Assembly: GCF_003752155.1 (NCBI RefSeq)
Contig: NZ_RJVG01000001.1
Coordinates: 310,001 to 374,000 of the forward strand
Reading direction: 5' to 3'
From: Mobilisporobacter senegalensis
GTDB taxonomy: Bacteria; Bacillota; Clostridia; Lachnospirales; Lachnospiraceae
Length of the DNA stretch: 64,000 nucleotides
Shown here: positions 1 through 7,384 of the stretch, piece by piece
Layout of the letters: every line of letters begins with the position of its first letter
Numbering within the stretch: position 1 is the first letter of the stretch
The notes under the pieces: model-generated
Databases searched by the model: none
What the model was told of the DNA's origin: nothing
The model's input: the letters and a program-made list of their open reading frames with translations, nothing else
Program-made: the position numbers and the translations under genes

Positions 1-174
1 TACCTGGCTATCTGCCGGTGAATCAACAAATACCAATACGGCACTTTCGTATTCGTCTGCATCTGATATGGTAGTTGCTAATGCTTTACCTTCTGTGTCC
101 ATAACACATAAATCAATTCTTGTTATTGCTTTTAACCCTTCAATCGTATTTTGCAATATTTGATTTGAAATCAT
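1..174 (-). CDS. PucR/CdaR-type transcriptional regulator, N-terminal part
   Basis: This is the first 58 codons of a minus-strand gene that runs off the left edge. The peptide begins MISNQILQNTIEGLKAITRI and continues with a short 'VMDTEGKALATT' stretch. That resembles the ligand-sensing N-terminal domain of sugar-diacid (CdaR/PucR-type) regulators, which carry a PucR helix-turn-helix at the C-terminus outside this window. A GAGGGAG Shine-Dalgarno precedes the ATG. In related clostridia such regulators often lie beside the multi-sugar ABC ATPase that follows here, suggesting a role in carbohydrate uptake. The family call rests on the N-terminus only. Confidence 0.6.
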   Translation of the reverse strand, partial: MISNQILQNTIEGLKAITRIDLCVMDTEGKALATTISDADEYESAVLVFVDSPADSQV

Positions 175-307
175 AAGTTGTCACTCCCTCTATTTATCTT
201 TTTTATAAGTTAATATCCATTCTGAACATATATTTTTACACATATTCTAATTCTATCATTATTTTCGCCAAAAGTAAACTAATTGTATGTAGCTCATTTA
301 TAAAAAA

Positions 308-483
308 GTTACAGTTCGGTTATAGTTCGGTTATAGTTCAGCCCCAGTTCAGCCCTAAGCTCGATTTCGCTCTGCTACATCTCGCTTAGGCAGAGCGCCA
401 TATAGAAAGCAGTGTACAAACCGCCCTTAGTGTGCAAGCACTCATGTGCAATTTGCACACTGCTTTCTGCATGGCTGAACTGG
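308..483 (-). repeat. MITE-like 146-bp repeat, copy 1 (inverted, expanded end)
   Basis: This copy is inverted relative to the other three. It begins with a degenerate, locally duplicated terminus (two TTATAGTTCGG-like units and two AGTTCAGCC units). It then has the conserved core 'CTCGATTTCGC', 'GGCAGAGCGCCATATAGAAAG' split by one base, 'CTAAGGGCG' in reverse and 'GCATGGCTGAACTG'. It lies in the spacer between the regulator start and the msmX-type gene terminator. Confidence 0.85.
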
Positions 484-486
484 AAT

Positions 487-516
487 AAAAAAGGGAACAC
501 GCATAAGCGCATTCCC
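487..516 (-). terminator. Rho-independent terminator after the sugar ABC ATPase gene
   Basis: On the minus strand the arms GGGAATGCGC and GCGTGTTCCC form a 10-bp stem (two G-U pairs) with a TTAT loop, followed directly by six T residues. It starts 13 nt past the stop codon. Confidence 0.85.
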
Positions 517-529
517 AAATTATTATAGC

Positions 530-1642
530 TTAGTTGCAGATCACTAATTCACTTTCTTTATCAAATAAGTGAATCTTAGTTAAATCAAATGCAAATTTGA
601 CTTTGTCACCTGTTCTTGCAGTTGTACGTGGATTAACACGGGCAGTAACATCAAACTGATCAATTGAGAAGTATAATAATACTTCTGAACCTAACATTTC
701 ATATACTTTAATTTGTGCTTCAACGATACTATCTTTTGAAGACTCTAAGAATATCTCTTCATCATGAATATCTTCAGGACGAATTCCTAATACAATAGTC
801 TTATTCTCATATCCGCCATCAATTAATTTCTTAGCTTTTGCATCCGCTACTTTAATTGAGTGAGAACCAAATGTTAATTTAACATCAGAACCTTCTTTTA
901 CAACTTGTGCATCAAGGAAGTTCATTTGTGGTGATCCAATGAATCCAGCAACAAATAGATTCTTTGGATTTTGGTATAGATTTTGTGGAGTATCCACTTG
1001 TTGAATGATACCATCTTTCATAACAACGATTCTGGTACCAAGAGTCATAGCTTCTGTTTGGTCATGTGTTACATAGATAATGGTTGTTTCAAGTCTTTGA
1101 TGTAATTTAGTGATCTCAATACGCATCTGACCTCTTAATTTGGCATCAAGGTTTGATAAAGGTTCATCCATAAGGAATACTTTAGGATCACGAACGATAG
1201 CACGACCCATGGCAACACGTTGTCTCTGACCACCGGATAAAGCTTTTGGTTTACGGTCTAATAAATGTTCAATATCAAGGATCTTAGCTGCTTCATGTAC
1301 TAATCTATCAATTTCAGCTTTTGGAGTCTTTCTTAATTTAAGACCGAAAGCCATGTTATCATATACTGACATATGTGGATATAATGCATAGTTTTGGAAT
1401 ACCATTGCGATATCTCTGTCTTTTGGTTCTACATCGTTCACTAATTTATCGCCTATATATAATTCACCGCCAGTGATTTCCTCAAGACCAGCGATCATAC
1501 GAAGTGTTGTAGATTTACCACATCCTGAAGGGCCTACAAAGATAACGAATTCTTTGTCCGCGATTTCAAGATTAAAGTCTTTTACTGCAACAAATCCGTT
1601 AGGATAAGTTTTGTTAATATTTCTTAGTGATAAACTTGCCAT
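530..1642 (-). CDS. ugpC: Multi-sugar ABC transporter ATP-binding protein (UgpC/MsmX family)
   Basis: This 370-residue cytoplasmic ATPase energises carbohydrate ABC importers of the CUT1 class. Walker A GPSGCGKST is at residues 37-45, the signature LSGGQRQR at 135-142, Walker B VFLMDE at 155-160 and the switch histidine at 193. A C-terminal TOBE/OB-like regulatory region follows residue 235. Length and motifs are standard for UgpC/MalK/MsmX. No permease or binding protein is adjacent, which fits the family habit of one shared ATPase serving several sugar importers encoded elsewhere. The ATG is preceded by GGGAGG. It is transcribed alone, ending at a strong terminator. Confidence 0.93.
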   Translation of the reverse strand: MASLSLRNINKTYPNGFVAVKDFNLEIADKEFVIFVGPSGCGKSTTLRMIAGLEEITGGELYIGDKLVNDVEPKDRDIAMVFQNYALYPHMSVYDNMAFGLKLRKTPKAEIDRLVHEAAKILDIEHLLDRKPKALSGGQRQRVAMGRAIVRDPKVFLMDEPLSNLDAKLRGQMRIEITKLHQRLETTIIYVTHDQTEAMTLGTRIVVMKDGIIQQVDTPQNLYQNPKNLFVAGFIGSPQMNFLDAQVVKEGSDVKLTFGSHSIKVADAKAKKLIDGGYENKTIVLGIRPEDIHDEEIFLESSKDSIVEAQIKVYEMLGSEVLLYFSIDQFDVTARVNPRTTARTGDKVKFAFDLTKIHLFDKESELVICN

Positions 1643-1837
1643 TTTATTTCCTCCCTAGATAAAAATGTCGATTTTTAATAGCATCTTGTACTATTTTTAT
1701 ATTCTAAATAATACACCAGATGATTATTTAAAACCATATCTCTATTCAACAAATTAATTTTTAGGGATTTGTATATTTTGTATATAACCATATTTTTCAA
1801 GTCTTTTTCACGATAAATCAACCTGTTTTCGAGTTTT

Positions 1838-2710
1838 TTACTGTCTATATTCAATAAAACCCTCTCCCATGACCTCTCTTACATCACTAACAATTACAAA
1901 AGCTTTGGGGTCTTTTTTGGCTACTATGTCCTTAATTTGAATAATTTCTTTTTGTGAAACTACACAAAAAAGCATTTTTCTTTCTTTTCTCATATACATA
2001 CCCATGGTTGAGATGCCGGTGACTCCCCTATCCATATCCGTTAATATTTCCTGGGCAATCTCTTCGTTCTTTTCCGATATGATATATGCCAATTTAGCAA
2101 ATTTAAAGCCCTCTAATATACTATCCATAACTTTTGTAGTGATATAAACTGCGATTACCGCATATGCTGCCTTTTGTAATCCAAATACAACAGCACCCAA
2201 AGCAACTATGGTACCATCAATTACCATAAGCATCTTGCCAACGCTGTGATGTTTTATATAGTGATTCACAATTGCACTAAGCAGATCTGTCCCACCGGTA
2301 GTCGCATAGGTTGCAAATACAAGACCTAATCCTATTCCTCCTAAAACGCCTCCATAAACTGCTGCCAATAGAAGATCCTGATGTTCTAAATTTACTCTTG
2401 GTACAATAGATAATGCCACTGAGAAACATACAGTGGCAAATAATGTTTTTCCAATATATTTTTTACCTAATACAAACCAGGCTACAATAAACAATGGAAT
2501 ATTGATAACTGTATTTGAAACCCAAACTGGAATACCTCCAGATATTATGTTCTTTGTATAATGTTTTATTACAATTGCAAGTCCCGAAACTCCTCCTGTT
2601 ACCATTCCAATAGGTTCATAGACCATGTTAACAGAAGCTGCCAGTAAGAACACCCCGATAATAATCAATACAATTTCTTCTAATTTGGATCTTTTACTCA
2701 TTATCTCCAT
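1838..2710 (-). CDS. YitT family membrane protein (DUF161/DUF2179)
   Basis: A polytopic membrane protein of about 290 residues. The N-terminal two thirds hold five to six hydrophobic segments with the YitT signature 'GMVTGGVSGLA'. The last roughly 80 residues are a soluble DUF2179 domain ending 'VSDVREVMGEGF'. Function is unknown; the family is common in Firmicutes. A longer frame begins at a GTG that lies inside the Shine-Dalgarno. I chose the ATG at 2710 because AAGGTGG lies 8 nt upstream. The start overlaps the end of the preceding glycosyltransferase gene by 17 nt, so the two are probably translationally coupled. Confidence 0.85.
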   Translation of the reverse strand: MEIMSKRSKLEEIVLIIIGVFLLAASVNMVYEPIGMVTGGVSGLAIVIKHYTKNIISGGIPVWVSNTVINIPLFIVAWFVLGKKYIGKTLFATVCFSVALSIVPRVNLEHQDLLLAAVYGGVLGGIGLGLVFATYATTGGTDLLSAIVNHYIKHHSVGKMLMVIDGTIVALGAVVFGLQKAAYAVIAVYITTKVMDSILEGFKFAKLAYIISEKNEEIAQEILTDMDRGVTGISTMGMYMRKERKMLFCVVSQKEIIQIKDIVAKKDPKAFVIVSDVREVMGEGFIEYRQ

Positions 2711-3449
2711 GTGTTTTCCCACCTTTTTTATTTTTATAGTTCTCTACTTTTCTTTTAAATATTCTGGCATCCAAAATTTTCTTTATTCCTTTGTTCTCAA
2801 TGAAAAAGTAATAAAGATATTCCAGGGTTTTGTTTTTAAATACTTTTTTTGCCTGTTTTTGTTTCATGGATGCTTCCACATTGATACGTCCAAGTCCAAT
2901 ACAAAGCTTGGCATTTAGTTTTGACTTATTTTCCATGATGAAACGTTCCTGGAGAGGCGTATCGATCACAAATAATAACATATCAGGAGTTATACTGTTA
3001 ATTTCATTAATCACCAGTTCCTGATTCTGTAATAAATCATCATAAAAAGCACCAAGAACTTGTATATCCGGATAGTTATCCCTGATAAAGTTTGTATATG
3101 CTGTTGCTTCTTTCTCATTAACAGCGATCAGATACATGGTCGTACTTTTTAAATCGATATTCTGAAACGCATATGCGAGACTTTCATAATCCACTACCAT
3201 AGACGCTATTTTCAATGTATCTACATGATGAAGGCTGAGCAAAGTTTCCTCTCCCGGCAAGATGTAATCTGCCTCCAGGACAAGATTCTTTAGCTCTTCA
3301 TCTTCAATTGTATGATCAATTAAATTAGTCGTGGCAAATAGAATAATATTAAGTACATCACTCTCAAGGTATCCTTTTACTTTTGCTACCAGGGTATCCG
3401 TACCTATAATATCTACTTCCAGGCCCATAATATTAATTTGTGTTCCCAT
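2694..3449 (-). CDS. WecG/TagA/CpsF family glycosyltransferase, divergent
   Basis: A 251-residue protein with the general plan of WecG/TagA (GT26) enzymes, which transfer N-acetylmannosamine-type sugars to lipid-linked precursors for teichoic acid or polysaccharide. Recognisable pieces are the early 'FATTNLIDHTIEDEELK' segment, the 'LPGEETLLS' region and the core 'LFVIDTPLQERFIMENKSK' followed by 'LCIGLGRINVEAS'. The canonical active-site stretches are only partly kept, so activity is uncertain. The C-terminus is very basic, suggesting membrane association as in TagA. It overlaps the YitT gene downstream. An AAGGTG site precedes the ATG. Confidence 0.7.
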   Translation of the reverse strand: MGTQINIMGLEVDIIGTDTLVAKVKGYLESDVLNIILFATTNLIDHTIEDEELKNLVLEADYILPGEETLLSLHHVDTLKIASMVVDYESLAYAFQNIDLKSTTMYLIAVNEKEATAYTNFIRDNYPDIQVLGAFYDDLLQNQELVINEINSITPDMLLFVIDTPLQERFIMENKSKLNAKLCIGLGRINVEASMKQKQAKKVFKNKTLEYLYYFFIENKGIKKILDARIFKRKVENYKNKKGGKTHGDNE

Positions 3450-3477
3450 AAATTCACCTTTTTAATTCAGAATATGT

Positions 3478-3623
3478 GTTACAGTTCAGCCATACAGAAA
3501 GTAGTATACAAATTGCACGTGGGTGCTTGCACACTAAGGGCGGTTTGTGCACTACTTTCTATATGGCGCTCTGCCTAAGCGAGATGTAGCAAAGCGAAAT
3601 CGAGCTTATGGCTCAACTGTAAC
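3478..3623 (+). repeat. MITE-like 146-bp repeat, copy 2
   Basis: Full-length copy with termini GTTACAGTTCAGCCAT and ATGGCTCAACTGTAAC (one mismatch in the inverted repeat). The internal arms AGAAAGTAGT and ACTACTTTCT can pair. Flanking octamers GAATATGT (3470-3477) and GAATTAGT (3624-3631) match at 6 of 8 positions, consistent with a decayed 8-bp target duplication. Confidence 0.9.
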
Positions 3624-3653
3624 GAATTAGTTACCTTGTCAATTGGAATCTCT

Positions 3654-4784
3654 CTACTTCGCATCATCCTTCGTTCCAAGAATAATGTGAATATCTATCC
3701 CTTCATCTAACTCTTCCACAGTTATCATTGGATCATCAAAATATGCCGCTAAGTCCTGTCCTAAACCATCTGAATTCACTATTATCTTAGTTGTATTTAC
3801 AGTTTCCCCGCTATAATTATAAATTCCCGTAATTTGATATCCTTCTAAAGTAAGCTTTTCTTTATAATGGGCTGCCAATCCTGTAATCTTGCTGCCATTA
3901 GATATCTTAATATTGTAATCTTTTGAACTGATGATCTGCCCTGGTTGATCTGAACTCTCTTCCTGCTTCACCGTATAAGCAGCATCGTTGTTGATGATCT
4001 CATTGATCATGGCATTCGAAGATTCTGCATCTATCATATAACCTTCTATTTTCTGCTCTCCATTAATATGATAGAAATAGATAAATTCAGGTTCAACATT
4101 TATGTAAGTTGGAATATACTCTTCTTTCTTTTTCATACTGAGATTGGAAGAAATTTTATCATACATTCCTTTTATGATATCCTTCATATCATCTTCAGAT
4201 TTTGCTGAGAAAAAAGTGTTTTTCCATTCCTGGGTAAGTACTAACCTATCTTCATTGTTTTCAAAAATGGTATTGAAATAGCTTTCCTCCATCCCCGTAT
4301 AATAGCTGATATCTATATCAAGGTAATCCTCTAATATCAGAACTCCATACTCATAAACATAGTCTTCTTCAAAATATTTATATAGATCTGAAAATTTTAT
4401 GATCTGAGGAATCTCAGGATTTATTACACATAGTCTTTGATACATATCATTATTTAAAGTAATCTGTGTATTCTCCGGTATCGTTATATAATCCACGTTA
4501 TTCGTATTGGTATTAACAATCTCCAGTACAAGTCCTTTCACTTCACCAGAAACCTTATCACTGGAAAATATTAGATTCTTAGAGATTTCATCTACTGTAG
4601 CATCTGATACAATATCTCTGATTAATTTATTCGTTTTTGAATTCTGTGGTGGTCCCTCAAGTTTATAATAAAACATTGTAAGTTTATAACTTCCATATCC
4701 TACAAGGAATAATAATGCAATAATAAAAAAGGATTTAAAGAATCCTTTCATAAACATCTTTAATGGACTGTTTTTCTTCTTCAT
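3654..4784 (-). CDS. Membrane-anchored LCP-like protein with LytR C-terminal domain
   Basis: 376 residues when started at the ATG at 4784, where GGAGG lies 11 nt upstream; a longer in-frame extension lacks a ribosome site. Residues about 14-34 form one transmembrane anchor, so the rest is extracytoplasmic. The middle resembles a LytR-CpsA-Psr fold ('LVLEIVNTNTNNVDYITIPEN'), but the SIPRD motif is replaced by TIPEN. The arginine used for pyrophosphate chemistry is therefore missing. The last 90 residues ('YNIKISNGSKITGLAAHYK') look like the LytR_C domain. It is probably a non-catalytic cell-wall-associated relative. The assignment of the middle domain is inference. Confidence 0.6.
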   Translation of the reverse strand: MKKKNSPLKMFMKGFFKSFFIIALLFLVGYGSYKLTMFYYKLEGPPQNSKTNKLIRDIVSDATVDEISKNLIFSSDKVSGEVKGLVLEIVNTNTNNVDYITIPENTQITLNNDMYQRLCVINPEIPQIIKFSDLYKYFEEDYVYEYGVLILEDYLDIDISYYTGMEESYFNTIFENNEDRLVLTQEWKNTFFSAKSEDDMKDIIKGMYDKISSNLSMKKKEEYIPTYINVEPEFIYFYHINGEQKIEGYMIDAESSNAMINEIINNDAAYTVKQEESSDQPGQIISSKDYNIKISNGSKITGLAAHYKEKLTLEGYQITGIYNYSGETVNTTKIIVNSDGLGQDLAAYFDDPMITVEELDEGIDIHIILGTKDDAK

Positions 4785-4933
4785 ATCACCTGTTTCCTCC
4801 ATTCTAATAGGTAGTATATCAGAAAGACCAGCAAGTATCAAGCAATTCTTACCATGTAAGGCATTGGCTTTCATGGACAAAATAAGACATACCTGGTTAT
4901 TCATATTCTCCCCAAATCATGGTATAATATGAA

Positions 4934-4962
4934 CACTTAGCGAGGTGTTTTCGAGCTTAGTG
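4934..4962 (+). repeat. Short hairpin repeat, copy A
   Basis: CACTTAGC and GCTTAGTG pair with one T-T mismatch around the loop GAGGTGTTTTCGA. A forward TATAAT (4923-4928) lies just before it. It belongs to the same family as 4975-5011 and 35934-36051. Confidence 0.75.
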
Positions 4963-4974
4963 AGAATATGTACC

Positions 4975-5011
4975 TATCCACTTAATGAGGTGTTTTCGAA
5001 TTTAGTGGATA
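4975..5011 (+). repeat. Short hairpin repeat, copy B
   Basis: TATCCACTTAAT pairs with ATTTAGTGGATA with the same T-T mismatch as copy A. The inner three pairs AGC/GCT of copy A are changed to AAT/ATT, which is a compensatory change. It ends just before a TATACT hexamer (5015-5020) that may be the -10 of the next gene. Confidence 0.75.
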
Positions 5012-5050
5012 TGGTATACTATATATAATTATTATAAAAGGAGGATTACT

Positions 5051-5782
5051 ATGAACAGAAAGACGGTTCTCATTACTGGCTCTTCCAGAGGAATCGGCAA
5101 AGCAATTGCCATTAAATTTGCAAAAAAAGGTTATAATGTTGTGATCAACTGTATTAAAAATGCAGACCTGTTGGAACAAACAAAAAAAGAAATCGAATCA
5201 TATAATGTCTCCTGTCTGGCGTTTGTTGGAGATGTTGGGAATTACGAGACTGCTAAAGATTTGTTCGGACAAATAAAGAAATTATATGGTGACCTTGATG
5301 TCCTGGTGAACAATGCGGGAATTTCATATATAGGTCTGTTCTCAGATATGAAAATTGAAGATTGGAACCGGATTGTGGCTACAAATTTAACTTCCGTATT
5401 TAATTGCTGTACTCTGGCCATTCCAGATATGGTTTCCAACAAGAGTGGGAAAATAATTAATATTTCATCCGTCTGGGGAAATGTTGGAGCTTCCTGTGAA
5501 GTGGCATATTCAGCAACAAAGGGTGCTATCAATTCACTTACAATGGCATTAGCCAAGGAACTGGCACCAAGCAACATTCAGGTAAATGCCGTTGCCTGTG
5601 GAGCCATTGATACTGAGATGAATCAGTTTCTGGAAGATGATGAATTATTAAATCTGATCAATGAAATCCCTTCTAACAGACTTGGCAAAGCGGAAGAAGT
5701 TGCAGATTTTGTCTACCATCTGGCTTATAAAAATGGCTATCTTACTGGTCAAGTCATTAAATTAGATGGTGGATGGATTTAA
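5051..5782 (+). CDS. ymfI: SDR-family oxidoreductase, YmfI-like (EF-P 5-aminopentanone reductase candidate)
   Basis: A 243-residue classical short-chain dehydrogenase. The nucleotide motif GSSRGIG is at residues 10-16, NNAG at 87-90, and the catalytic triad is Ser140, Tyr153, Lys157. Segments 'ISYIGLFSDM' and 'GASCEVAYSATKG' resemble the FabG-like clade that in Bacillus (YmfI) reduces the 5-aminopentanone group on elongation factor P. A generic 3-oxoacyl-ACP reductase role is the alternative, but there are no fatty-acid genes nearby. GGAGG precedes the ATG by 8 nt. It is a monocistronic unit, divergent from the LCP-like gene, with a terminator after it. Confidence 0.75.
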   Translation: MNRKTVLITGSSRGIGKAIAIKFAKKGYNVVINCIKNADLLEQTKKEIESYNVSCLAFVGDVGNYETAKDLFGQIKKLYGDLDVLVNNAGISYIGLFSDMKIEDWNRIVATNLTSVFNCCTLAIPDMVSNKSGKIINISSVWGNVGASCEVAYSATKGAINSLTMALAKELAPSNIQVNAVACGAIDTEMNQFLEDDELLNLINEIPSNRLGKAEEVADFVYHLAYKNGYLTGQVIKLDGGWI

Positions 5783-5815
5783 GATATTACACATAAAAGA
5801 AGTTATTTAACAAAG

Positions 5816-5846
5816 CACCGCCTTAGCGAGACCAGGCGGTGTTTTT
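5816..5846 (+). terminator. Terminator of the SDR gene
   Basis: CACCGCCT and AGGCGGTG form an 8-bp GC-rich stem with loop TAGCGAGACC, followed by TTTTTG. Confidence 0.9.
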
Positions 5847-5871
5847 GTGTAGTTTGCTGTACATTGTCAAA

Positions 5872-7128
5872 TTACTTTCTATTAACGAACTCTTCCAGGA
5901 ATCTGACCGCTTTTTGAGTTCCATTTTCCTCTTTTAAAATGTTCTGTAATACTTCCATTCTTTGAATCATTCTGGAATCTTCCATCTCTTTGAGTCTTTC
6001 TTTTAATAATTCTACAGTAATTTCTTTCTCTTTTGCCGGTTTCAGAGCATATCCCATTCGATATAACCTCTCAGCCCAGAAAGGCTGGTCTACATTAAAC
6101 GGGATAATAAATTGTGGTTTCCCACTAAGTAATGCTTCGGCAACTGTTCCCACTCCACCATGATGAATAATTCCCTTGGATTCTTTAAAAATCAGTCTAT
6201 GAGGAACCTGAGGAACTGAAAGAATACGCTTGGATTTACTAGATTCCATTCCGCTGGCTCCTGTAATTACTATCGCTCTTTCCTCTAACGACTCAAGGGT
6301 TTCTTCAATCATTTTCATAAATTTTACTGGGTTCTTAAGAGGCATACTGCTAAAAGATATCACATAAGGCTTTGACCCGGACTGAATAAAATCTCTTATA
6401 CCATCCTCTAAAATTTCTTCTTCATTCTCAAGATAGAAAAAACCTGGCAATTCAACCTTACCATTCCAACTGGCTACATCTTTAAAGAGTTCTTTACTGA
6501 TTGGATAAATGACCGGTATGGGATGCCCTTTAATGTCTAAATAATTCTCACTATTTTTTCTCTTTGGTAAATGCAGCTCTTCTGCACGAAATATATTTAT
6601 CATTTTTAAATAGGAAGCTAACCCTAATGAAGTAATCTTATACGTAAGTCGATTTATAAACGGTCCAAAATTACCCTTCGGGGAAAATGCCAGGTTAGGA
6701 AATTCATCTATCGGAACAACCATAGGAACTGGCGGCATACACACACATGGAATATTACGAAATTCTCCAATATCTACCGCTGCTAATGCCTTTGGATGAT
6801 AGATGATAATATCTGCACCTTCTGTGGCATTCAAAAAATCATATTGTGTTTTTTTATATTTAGGTGTAATTACATCCTTAAGATATTTCATTGTTTTAAT
6901 CGGATTACCACCACCATTAAAGATAGCCTGCCCCTCCGGTGTTTTAATAATTGCCATCAAATCTGCAGTTGCCGGATAAAAAGTTATTTGATTTTCCTCA
7001 ACAAAATTTCGAAATGTTTCTCCCGTGCAGATCACTGCTTCATGACCATTTTTAACTAACTCTTTTCCAAGTGCAACATACGGCTGCACATCACCACGGG
7101 TTCCTAATGTTAGAAAAGTTACTTTCAT
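5872..7128 (-). CDS. GT1/GT28-type UDP-sugar glycosyltransferase
   Basis: A 418-residue two-domain GT-B glycosyltransferase related to sterol/lipid and macrolide glucosyltransferases. The N-terminal 'GTRGDVQPY' (residues 9-17) is the GT28 acceptor-side signature. The C-terminal donor-binding motif 'HHGGVGTVAEAL' (322-333), followed by 'IIPFNVDQPFWAERL', binds the UDP-sugar. The acceptor is unknown; lipids or hydrophobic xenobiotics are typical. The start at 7128 was chosen because GGAGG lies 8 nt upstream. The longer frame would run through the operator and promoter. The adjacent oleate hydratase homologue hints at lipid or fatty-acid handling, but this is inference. Confidence 0.8.
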   Translation of the reverse strand: MKVTFLTLGTRGDVQPYVALGKELVKNGHEAVICTGETFRNFVEENQITFYPATADLMAIIKTPEGQAIFNGGGNPIKTMKYLKDVITPKYKKTQYDFLNATEGADIIIYHPKALAAVDIGEFRNIPCVCMPPVPMVVPIDEFPNLAFSPKGNFGPFINRLTYKITSLGLASYLKMINIFRAEELHLPKRKNSENYLDIKGHPIPVIYPISKELFKDVASWNGKVELPGFFYLENEEEILEDGIRDFIQSGSKPYVISFSSMPLKNPVKFMKMIEETLESLEERAIVITGASGMESSKSKRILSVPQVPHRLIFKESKGIIHHGGVGTVAEALLSGKPQFIIPFNVDQPFWAERLYRMGYALKPAKEKEITVELLKERLKEMEDSRMIQRMEVLQNILKEENGTQKAVRFLEEFVNRK

Positions 7129-7154
7129 AATAATACCTCCACATTTTGCATACA

Positions 7155-7191
7155 TGACTATCTGGTCACATGACTTTATGGTCATATTATA
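7155..7191 (-). promoter_or_regulatory. Double 14-bp operator downstream of a -10 element
   Basis: TGACTATCTGGTCA (7155-7168) and TGACTTTATGGTCA (7171-7184) share the pattern TGAC-N6-GTCA and are spaced 16 bp centre to centre. On the minus strand TATAAT (7186-7191) lies directly upstream of them, with a weak TTGTGT -35 17 nt further on. Both sites therefore cover the transcription start of the glycosyltransferase gene, a classic repressor position. Confidence 0.7.
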
Positions 7192-7279
7192 CTTTATATT
7201 ATCGGTTAACACAAGATATATTTAACTTTTCTATTTATGAATTATACGACTCAATTGGACTATCCTAAAACTATTATGA

Positions 7280-7338
7280 ATAATACAAAAAATCTATGCT
7301 CTCCCTACAATCCACTGTTTGAAGAGAGAACATAGATT
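7280..7338 (-). terminator. Terminator after the oleate hydratase gene
   Basis: On the minus strand AATCTATGTTCTCTC pairs with the complement around GGGAGAGCATAGATT (7291-7305 as plus-strand arm, 7324-7338 the other), followed by TTTTTTG. Confidence 0.8.
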
Positions 7339-7384
7339 TTCTGATAGCTATAAGGCTGAAAATGTCACAGCCCCAACAATTATT

